From the NCBI GenBank assembly GCA_020055645.1, contig CM034546.1, positions 128,547,875-128,611,874 of the forward strand: a DNA stretch of 64,000 nucleotides, written 5' to 3'. The stretch's first letter is position 1, and each line of letters starts with the position of its first letter. Shown here piece by piece: positions 55,228 through 64,000 of the stretch. Source of the stretch: Tomocerus qinae (taxonomy: Eukaryota > Arthropoda > Collembola > Entomobryomorpha > Tomoceridae). A program made the translations under genes and the position numbers. The notes below the pieces were generated by a model. The model ran no database searches and had not been told where the DNA came from. It was given only the letters and a program-made list of their open reading frames with translations.

Positions 55228-58200
55228 TTATCCAAGCTCGCTTGGTTCTGCCATTCCGAAATAGAATGCTTGCTTGCAACTATCAACTCTAAATATGTGC
55301 CTAATTAAGCTGTCTCTTTGGTTAGATCTCCACCTTCCTTCAAATTGTCGGCCGCAGTAAGGACATTTGAAGTCCGTAATTGTTTCCAAAAACTCCTTTC
55401 TGTCTTTTTTGGACCGATACATCCTCATTTGAGTTGTCTGAAATGACAGTGAAATAAACATATTATTATTATGACACTAGAAATAAGCCCGTCCTAGGAA
55501 CAGGGAAAACTTAACGAATCAACATAATAACAGAGTATCAAATTAAACATCATTTAACCAAACAGTGAAAAATGTTTTCAATAGTGAAAATCCTTTCATC
55601 AGCGCCTGATTTTTCCTTACAATATCATTAATTTTATATGGACATAACCTAATTTTAAATAACACGGTCATTTTAAGTCACCCGTCATTTGAAATAATTC
55701 CGTCGTTTTAAATAACCCCGTCTTTTAAATAACCCCGTCATTTTAAATAACCCCGTCATTTTAAATAACCCCGTCATTTTAAATAACCCCGTCATTTTAA
55801 ATAACCCCGTCATTTTAAATAACCCCGTCATTTTAAATAACCCCGTCATTTTAAATAACCCCGTCATTTTAAATAACCCCGTCATTTTAAATAACCCCGT
55901 CATTTTAAATAACCCCGTCATTTTAAATAACCCCGTCATTTTAAATAACCCCGTCATTTTAAATAACCCCGTCATTTTAAATAACCCCGTCATTTTAAAT
56001 AACCCCGTCATTTTAAATAACCCCGTCATTTTAAATAACCCCGTCATTTTAAATAACCCCGTCATTTTAAATAACCCCGTCATTTTAAATAACCCCGTCA
56101 TTTTAAATAACCCCGTCATTTTAAATAACCCCGTCATTTTAAATAACCCCGTCATTTTAAATAACCCCGTCATTTTAAATAACCCCGTCATTTTAAATAA
56201 CCCCGTCAGTTTAAATAACCCCATCATTTTTAATAACCCCATTATTTTAAATTACCCCATCATTTTAAATAACCCCATCATTTTAAATAACTCCATCATT
56301 TTTAATAACCCCATCATTTTAAATTACCCCATCATTTTAAATTACCCCATCATTTTAAATTACCCCATCATTTTAAATAACTCCATCATTTTATATAATC
56401 CCGTCATTTTTAAGCAATCTCTTTATTTTAAACATTCCCGTCATTTTATGCAATCTCTTTATTTTAAACATTCCCGTCATTTTAAATATTCACCTTCAAA
56501 TTTAAATAATCTCATTAATTTATTCTTGCCCAGTCGTTTTAAACAACCTCGTTTTAATTTACCCAGTCGTTTTAAAAAACCTCAGTTTAGATAACCTCGT
56601 TATTTTAATTACCACCTTTATTTTAATCCCCTCAGTTTTTAATGCATCATATTGTAAAAAAATAAAATAAAAATTTTCTTACAAAATTTCCTCTTCCTCT
56701 TAGTTTTTTGAAAGCTTCTATGCCAAGGTTGAGAAATTCAGCCATGACTCTGTCCCTTTTGTCGATGTCAGCTACATCTAACAGGTCAAAAATATTCAAT
56801 GAGCAAGATTTGAACCGACCGCAAGAAATTGCATGTAATTTTTCTAATTTGCGTTCACACAAATACAAATAAATGCTTGGATTAAGCAACTTCTACGGAG
56901 ATTTAAGCTTCTAAGCTTTAATATCGAGTATGTTCGGTGGGCTGGATGAGAACCAATACCTTCCCCATCTGGATGTTATGATGGGTCGGATGGCATGTTT
57001 AAATTTTTTGGATGTTGATGATAGGCTGGATTGGATGGGATGGTTTAGCTTGTTTGAATGTTGGTAATGGGCTGGATGGGATGTTGATATTTTCTTGGAT
57101 GTTTGGCGATGGGATGGATGGGGTCGGATGTCCCATCTTTTGGAGTGGATGGGATATTTACCTGCAACTTGCGTCTATGCTGTGTAGTAACTGTTAGAAA
57201 AGTAGCGAAAATTTGTGCTGCCCTTAAATGAGGGGCTTGGTCTCTAAATTGGATGAGTTGTTGACTACCATAATGCATGTAAAACAAGTTTCCCAACGGG
57301 CTCAATTTCTTTCAAAATACATCCTCGGTTTCATTTAAACATGCATATTTGCAATTGTGAAACATCTGGCTACAAAAGGTTGCTGTCAAATTTTTGATAT
57401 TGTAGTTCTAATTCTGCATAAATATTAAAGTCCTAAAAAGCTATAATTTTTCCACTTTTTAGGACTAATTTGTTAAGGGAATTCAAAAGTACAATATCAA
57501 AAATCTGATGACAACTCTGTGTAACTGAATGTTTCACGATTCCAAATATATGGGTGTCTTCTAAACCAAACTTGCATTTTTGGAGAATTTGAGCTGGATG
57601 TAAGAATAGTTTTTCGAAAATGAAGAATTTCAAATTCAAATTCGATGAAAGTCGACCAGAAATGTTATCAAAAATATCCAAGTACACTGACAGATATAAC
57701 ATGATATAAGGCAAAAGTGAAAAGTTATAATCTAGAGACTCTATAGGAATCATTGAAACAATAGGGAAACTCTTCAAAGCCTGACCATTCAGTACCAGTC
57801 TACTATCATTCCTATTCATTGGAAATTGAAATCAAATAATCATTCGCATTACGTTAGCATTTGCAACCACCGAGAAAAGAATAAATTATCTTATTTCATT
57901 TTTGAAAATCATCGAATATTTTACACAAAGTACACGAGGATTTTCAAAACCAGGGGCAGTTTGAGAGAATAGTACCCATAGTAATCAACACATCTTAGAG
58001 TGTCGGTTAGGTAGGATGTGGGTTTCGATTACAATTTATAGGGGTAATTTTTCAAAATTATATTTATTTCGTTAGCAATCCATCCACGAAGCCCATACAT
58101 GCAGTAGTTTAGAACTGTTGCATTTTTAAAATTGACCAATCAGAACATAGAATTCCGTGGCCAAATTTTATGTGATTTTCATAATAAAACATTTCCAAGG

Positions 58201-59871
58201 GAAATATTTATTGCACCACTGAATTTTGAACTACAGACTTGTGATAGGAAAATACGGACTAACACTTTTAGCATCACTGTACTCAACTCTCTGATGTAAT
58301 TAAAAGTATATTGGATTAACTTGAACAGTGAACTTGAAACTGTGAAAAGGTTACAATAAACTAACTGAACAGAGCAACTTTTATTGTCTAATTAGTGTAC
58401 AAAATTTACAAAACATGCGTTGAACCTATACATTCATTTAATCAGCACCAAGTAATAACAAAGAAAACTGGACGTAAATTGCATGTTAGCTAAAGCTATT
58501 TGTTAGTCTCAAATAGGTTTTAGTTCTATGCAAAAAAATTTCAATGGTATCCTGTAATTGCAAAAAAGTAAATCTAATTAATTAGTTTGTGCAGCAGTGG
58601 CAAAATATTGTGATTATATGTTAATTCAGACTGCTTATTGTAGTGAAGTAATAATCAAATTTGTAACACATGAAAGCAGTTGCTCTGTTCAGCAAGTAAT
58701 TTAGTGAATCTATAATAGTAATCTTTTCACAGTCTCAAGTTCATTGTTCAAGTTAATCCAATATAATTTTAATTACGTCAGAGAGTTAGTCCAAAAGTCC
58801 AAAAGTGCTAGTCCGTATTTTCCTATCACAAGTCTGTAGTTCAAAGTTCAGTGTTGCAATCAATATTTCCCTAGGAAATGCTTTATGAAAATCATATAAA
58901 ATCTTGCCATGGAATTCATGTGTTCTGAATGGTCAATTTTAAAAATGCATCCACCAATCAGATGCAATTTTCCCTGCGGTTATTATTTTTAAAAATTGCA
59001 AAATTGATAATTCCAACAGTATATAATAATAATTAGTCTGGGGTCTTTTCCCTCATTTTCTTCTCCCCTACTTTTCAGAATAAATTGGCCAACGAAAGTA
59101 CTCTTCTATAGTGATTATCTTGGTGATTATCACTATGTACCACTGTAAGGTATCCAAGGAGGAGGGGAGGGATTTTGAATTAAAATAGGTTAGGGATTTA
59201 CGGGCCGTTAAAGACTTTATTTCACTGCCAAAGTTACTTCTTTTACAGCCACAAAATCATTAACCCATTAAAATACCTCGTATCCAAAGTGATTTTCAAA
59301 AAAGTACCGTGAAAAGTATTTTCTTCGTTGGAAGGTGGGACATCGGTTTGTTCCTCCGCTGTTTCACATTGTTGGGCCCCGTGCAATATTACTTCCTCAG
59401 ATGAGGGTTCTAGAGCAACTATTTGATTTCCAATTTGGTCATCTTCCAATATTTCAATTGGTGAATCTTCTCTATTGCTTGGAGAACAAGCAAACACTTC
59501 ATTTTCTTCGACTTGTTCGACCAACTCTTTTGGCAGTGGAGCGTGGTTCTTAGTGGGAGGAATAATTAAAAATTCTTGTCCATCAAACTGAAAACCTTTA
59601 TCATCTATCTCTTTCAAGACGATTTTGGGCGGATTTTCAATAAATTTTTTGTGAATAGCTATCTCATGCTCATTTGCAAAAAGCAAATGGCAGCTGTCAC
59701 ATTGGACAGATATTTTGCGTTTCCACATAAACTTTCTCATATCTTGAGCCTTGTATTCAACCTGTACCTTCTTTTCAATCCCAAGTGAACTTACATCCAC
59801 TCCTAGTTCAGGCTTTGACAAGTCGTAGGGCGATGGCGGACGTGCTATTGGCAAGTTTACATCCGACAAAT
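55228..59871 (-). CDS. Unidentified zinc-finger-like gene, five exons seen, 5' end missing
   Basis: Minus-strand exons 59871-59277, 57811-57466, 57308-57162, 56892-56683 and 55437-55228 join in phase (2, 0, 0, 0) to about 500 codons ending in a stop after EPSELG. Exon 1 reads acidic/proline-rich sequence plus a CDSCHLLFANEHEIAIH finger (C-x2-C-x12-H with no obvious second His). Exon 5 has CPYCGRQF followed by a His and Cys in a C-x2-C-x18-H-x6-C arrangement. Both suggest zinc binding and a nuclear role, but no family is recognised. The donor at the end of exon 2 (GTCCTA) is weak. No starting Met was identified upstream of 59871. Introns contain a palindromic element, a GGAT-rich tract and a large minisatellite. 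Confidence 0.6.
55690..56640. repeat. 18-bp minisatellite (ACCCCGTCATTTTAAATA)
   Basis: About 28 nearly perfect units run from 55705 to 56205 and further degenerate units (CCCATC, then CTC variants) continue to about 56640. Read on the minus strand it gives an open run of MTGLFK hexapeptides, which is a by-product of the 18-bp period. It lies in the last intron of the minus-strand zinc-finger-like gene. Confidence 0.97.
56930..57150. repeat. Degenerate GGATG-rich tract
   Basis: Repeated GGATG/GGATGGGATG words without a fixed period, in the intron between 57162 and 56892. Confidence 0.7.
58120..58948. mobile_element. Palindromic inverted-repeat element, 829 bp
   Basis: The ends GCATTTTTAAAATTGACC and complement begin inverted arms of about 230-240 bp, sharing for example 'GGAAAATACGGACTA' and 'TTGGATTAACTTGAACA'. 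The centre (about 58380-58700) is unrelated AT-rich DNA. It lies in intron 1 of the zinc-finger-like gene. Confidence 0.85.
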
Positions 59872-60064
59872 CTGAATGAAAGAAAAAAGAAATTGCTTGA
59901 TAATAGGAAAAAAGGTAAACTTTTAGAGGGCTGTAAAAATAATTATTTAGGCAGTAAAATAATTTTATTAGGCAGTTTTTTAAGGCAGTAATTTTAATAA
60001 AGTGAGGCAGTAAAAAATAATTAAAACACTTCATAAAACATTGACCAGTTTTGAAAAATTACAA

Positions 60065-60912
60065 ATCTTTTCGACCAATTTCGCTTCTTCGACCAATTTC
60101 GAATTTCTTCGCTCAATTTCGAATTTCTTTGACTAATTTCGAATCTTTTCGACTAAACTAATCGCAAATGTTTGAAAATGTTAGTAACTACAGGAGAGTT
60201 TCTAATATCTGCTTATACAAGTTTTCCATTAAGACGCAATTTTCTACAACAATAGTCAAAATGGTTTGAAACTAGTGAAAGAAATTCGAAACTAGCCGAA
60301 GAAATTCGAAACTGGTCTAACAAATTCGAGATTAGCCGAAGAAATTCGAAACTGGTCGAAGAAATTCAAAATTAATCGAAGAAATTCGAAATTAGTCGAA
60401 GAAATTCGAAATTAGTCGAAGAAATTCGAAATTAGTCGAAGAAATTCGAAATTAGTCGAAGAAATTCAAATTTAGTTGGAAGAAATTGGAGATTATTCGA
60501 AGAAATTCGAAATTAGTTGATGAAATTCAAAATTAATCGAAGAAATTCGAAATTAGTCGAAGAAATTCAAATTTAGTTGGAAGAAATTGGAGATTATTCG
60601 AAGAAATTCGAAATTAGTTGATGAAATTCAAAATTAATCGAAGAAATTCGAAATTAGTCGAAGAAATTCGAAATTAGTCGAAAAAATTCGAAATTAGTCG
60701 AAGAAATTCGAAATTAGTCGAAGAAATTCGAAATTAGTAGAAGAATTTCAAAATTAGTCGAAGAAATTCAAAATTAGTTGAAGAAATTCAAAATTAGCTG
60801 AAGAAATTCGAAATTAGTTGAAGAAATTCGAAATTAGTCGAAGAAATTCAAAATTAGTTGAAGAAATTCGAAATTAGTCGAAGAAGTTCAAAATTAGTTG
60901 AAGAAATTCGAG
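60065..60912. repeat. 20-bp minisatellite (GAAATTCGAAATTAGTCGAA) with an inverted leading block
   Basis: About 30 units run from 60268 to 60912 in one orientation, while 60065-60155 carries about four units in the opposite orientation, separated by about 110 bp of unique sequence. A higher-order duplication (GGAAGAAATTGGAGATTATT) appears twice. Confidence 0.93.
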
Positions 60913-61029
60913 CTGTAGCTTTCCAAAATTTGGAAACTGTGAGTTGCTACGGATAAAATTATTTAAAATGACGTCATTTTCGCAGGCCATATTGCAAATC
61001 ATTGAAATTGGTTTGATTTAGCCGAAGTT

Positions 61030-62660
61030 GCTATTCTTACTTGTTTGCCAACACGTAATGCGGATGGCAATAACCCAATCTTGGGTAATGGTACATAGTA
61101 GCTTATACTTTTGAATTAAGTTTGGCAGAAATTAGCCACCAAATCATTCGGATGGGCCTAAGCCATTTTTAGGTAATAGTACATAGCAATTGATACTACT
61201 AAAATAAATTTAGTAAAGTTTTGGCAACAAATGATACGGATGGCAATAACCCAATCTTGGGTAATAGTACATAGTAGTTTATGGTATTAAATTTAGTTTG
61301 GCTGAAATTAGACGAAAAATCATTCGGATGGCCGTAAGCCATGTCTAGGTAATAGTACATAGTAACTGATACTACTAAAATAAATTTAGTAAAGTTTTGG
61401 CAACAAATGATACGGATGGCCCTATCTCAAATTTGGGTAATAGCATATATTAGCTTAAAATAAATTTTGTAAATGTTTGACAACAAATAATGCGGATGGC
61501 AATAACCCAACCTTGGGTAATAGTACATAGTAGTTTATGGTATTAAATTTAGTTTGGCTGAAATTAGACGAAAAATCATTCGGATGGCCGTAAGCCATGT
61601 CTAGGTAATAGTACATAGTAACTGATACTACTAAAATAAATTTAGTAAAGTTTTGGCAACAAATGAATCGGGTGGCCCAAGCTCAATTTTGGGTAATAGC
61701 ATATATTAGATTATACCGCTAAAATAAGTTTTGTAAATGTTTACCAACACATAATGCGGATGGCAATAACCCAATCTTGGGTAATAGTCCATAGTAGCTT
61801 ATATTTTTAAATTAAGTTTGGAAGAAATTAGCCAACAGATCATTCAGATGGCCCTAAGCCATTTCTAGGTAATAGTACATAGTAACTGATACTACTAAAA
61901 TAAATTTAGGAAAGTTTCGGCAACAAATAATACGGATGGCCCTATCTCCAATTTGAGTAATAGCATATATTGGCTTAAAATAAATTTTGTAAATGTTTGA
62001 CAACAAATAATGCGGATGACAATAACCCAATCTTGGGTAATAGTACATAGTAGTTTATGGTATTAAATTTAGTTTGGCTGAAATTAGACGAAAAATCATT
62101 CGGATGGCCCTAACCCGTTTTTAGGTAACAGTACATAATAGGTGATACTTCTAAAATAAATTTAGTAAAGTTTTGGCAACAAATGATACGGTTGGCCCCA
62201 GCTCAATTTTGGGTAATAGCATATACTACCTTATACTTCTAAAATAAGTTTTGTAAATGCTTGCCAACACATAATGCGGATGGCAATAACCCAATCTTGG
62301 GTAATGGTACATAGTAGCTTATACTTTTGAATTAAGTTTGGCAGAAATTAGCCAACAAATCATTCGGATGGCCGTAAGCCATTTGTAGGTAATAGCACAT
62401 AGTAACTGATACTACTAAAATAAATTTAGTAATGTTTCGGCAATAAATGATACGGATGGCCTTATCTCAAATTTGGGTAATGGCTTATATTAGCTTAAAA
62501 TAAATTTTGTAAATGTTTGACAAAAAATCATTCGGATGGCCCAAACCCATTTTTAGGTAACAGTACATAATAGCTTACACTACCAAAATAAATTTAGCAA
62601 AGTTTTGCCAACAAATAATACGGATCGCTCTAACCCATTTTTGTGTTGCACAACATTGCA
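61030..62660. repeat. Satellite-like array of about 88-bp monomers in alternating pairs
   Basis: The CGGATGGC landmark recurs every 80-89 bp. Monomers alternate between one type with 'CAATAACCCAATCTTGGGTA' and another with TAAGCCATTTTTAGGTAAT followed by 'ACTACTAAAATAAATTTAGT', giving a dimer of about 175 bp. Around 19 monomers are present, with local deletions and mixed order toward the 3' end. Confidence 0.92.
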
Positions 62661-63254
62661 GCTTATACCACTACTAGTGAACCCAGCAAAGCGACGATCC
62701 TAGCACGCAAGAGAAATTGAGCAGGCAACGTATTTCAGCAATAAAAGCATTCCCATAAAATCATTGGTAATTGCGCTCACTGCTATTTGGTAAAAATTTC
62801 GCGCTCCGCGCGATTATTTGCAATTTTAGGCCATGTTTCACTCATTTCCGTCAAAAAGTGCAAAAAATTTTCGCGATAACATAACCTAATTTAAGTATTT
62901 TAAGTATAGGTACATTTTATATTATTTTTACATCAGTATATTTTAAGTATATATTTAAGCATTATACTTGCCATTTAAGTATATCTGGTAACCCTGGTTG
63001 GTAGTAAATACTTATTCTTATTTATATCAATCATTGAGTATATAGCTATTCGGAGTATAATGAGCACCAATAAATAAATATCCCCCCTTGGTGTGCTTAA
63101 TAGAAATCCTACAAACTTTTGTAATCAGACATCTGTAATCCTATTGGGTAAAATAGCAAAATCCATCCATCAGAAGAGACTTTGACTGGTTTTTGCCAAT
63201 TTATCATTTTTGTCAACGCAACAATACTTTTAGTCGAGGTTAGTTTATGTGGTA
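62661..63254. other. Spacer with a GCGC hairpin
   Basis: No gene. TTTCGCGCTCCGCGCGA near 62795 resembles the inner hairpin of the 'CAAGCACGTAT' MITEs and may be a relic. Confidence 0.4.
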
Positions 63255-63370
63255 ACTACCAGAGCCGCAGCCAGGGGCGACCAGCGGTCCCTGTCTCTCT
63301 CCCTCGAAATTGAAGAAAAGAACGGAATTTTTGCCTTAAAACCCAAAAATTGAGTTAGTGAAAATAGTAT
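63255..63370. repeat. Partial inverted copy of the 12181-12325 MITE
   Basis: Shared, in opposite orientation: the CTCGAAATTGAAGAAAAG region and TTTTAAAACCCAAAAATT; the termini are degraded. Confidence 0.55.
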
Positions 63371-63822
63371 TTATATTTTCACTGTTAGAAGGTATATGGT
63401 AAATGGAAATAAATCAGGGCAAAACCAATCAAAACCAGGGCATGAAAAAGGTGCCTATTTGTACCTTTTTGCCTTTTACCTATGACATTCGCTACATATG
63501 AAGCTGATTTATAAATGAATTTGAGGTAGCTACAAATCTCCTTTTCACACAATAATATTTCCATTTTCTGACTTTTATATCATATAGAGTGCGTATTTCC
63601 CATTTGAGCCGGGCTATGTACTCATGGTTTTAGAATACATTCAAAAGTGGCAGAAATAATGTCTTTCATCCCAAAAGCGACAAAAATTAAGTTCAAAAAA
63701 ATCCCAAAATCCATGGGTCACTTCCACAGGCTGGGGGACTCCCAACTTTGGATGCAAATTACAGCCGAACCCTTAGAGCTACGAAGTCAATTTTTTTTTC
63801 AAAAACAATAGAAAACAAAGCC

Positions 63823-64000
63823 TGACACCGGCAAGAAACAAATTCACCATTTGAAACTTTTGGCGGGATATTTTAAAGTTTAATTTATATGGCAGATTTG
63901 TCTCCAAAACTTAAGCTACTATTGCAGGTTGGAGAACTTAAGACTTTAAAAATCCCTCCAAAAGTTTCAAATAGTGGTGAATTTGTTTCTTGCCGGTGTC
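63823..64000. mobile_element. Inverted-repeat element reaching the window end
   Basis: GACACCGGCAAGAAACAAAT at 63823 is mirrored at the last bases of the window (ATTTGTTTCTTGCCGGTGTC), with about 45-bp arms around a roughly 85-bp centre. The right end may extend beyond the window. Confidence 0.85.

Noticed and set aside
55685-56242. Long minus-strand open frame of repeated MTGLFK units
   Set aside because: It is produced by an 18-bp minisatellite (a multiple of three), lies in an inferred intron and has no non-repetitive coding part.

Overview
The window is AT-rich animal nuclear DNA with spliced genes: GT-AG introns with matching phases, many small inverted-repeat transposons, and several tandem arrays. 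The gene families point to an arthropod. Three divergent 7TM chemoreceptor genes of a style familiar from springtails (Collembola), ionotropic-receptor remnants, a serpin remnant and a VEGFR/PDGFR-like kinase remnant all fit, but the species cannot be fixed from sequence alone.

Layout. 0-9.5 kb: dispersed repeats and a tandem pair of chemoreceptor genes, the first intact (2984-4861), the second with a disrupted last exon (5684-7237). 10.1-11.6 kb: minus-strand remnants of an eIF2alpha-kinase-like gene and a serpin. 12.9-15.8 kb: a third chemoreceptor (minus) whose introns carry a 1.26 kb Mutator-like element and a hAT-like MITE. 17.9-19.0 kb: a TA-flanked inverted-repeat element. 19.8-21.0 kb: an unidentified three-exon gene (minus) ending in a long palindrome. 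21.8-30.8 kb: an almost complete, uninterrupted Prp8 spliceosomal gene whose JAB1/MPN C-terminal domain is missing. 31.0-34.3 kb: a complete-looking secreted-lipase domain, whose first exon is in the correct splice phase to be joined to the truncated Prp8. 34.4-34.6 kb: a scrambled copy of two Prp8 pieces. 34.8-40.2 kb: the 3' half of acetyl-CoA carboxylase, with introns but with a nonsense codon and several frameshifts. 41.2-45.7 kb (minus): a decayed Ig-domain receptor tyrosine kinase. 46.9-48.4 kb (minus): a fucosyltransferase 3' fragment abutting an ionotropic-receptor fragment. 50.4-52.1 kb: a composite repeat with a 40-bp minisatellite. 55.2-59.9 kb (minus): an unidentified zinc-finger-like gene with five phase-matched exons, whose introns hold an 18-bp minisatellite and a palindromic element. 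60.1-62.7 kb: two more tandem arrays. The window ends inside another inverted-repeat element.

Overall this looks like a dynamic, repeat-loaded region collecting unprocessed gene copies and fragments. The most notable signals are (1) the Prp8-without-MPN/lipase junction in one reading frame, (2) shuffled Prp8 fragments and near-perfect hairpins around it, suggesting template-switch rearrangement, and (3) several MITE families with clear target-site duplications, including nested insertions. Frameshifts in several genes could be real decay or assembly error; I could not run searches or read mapping.
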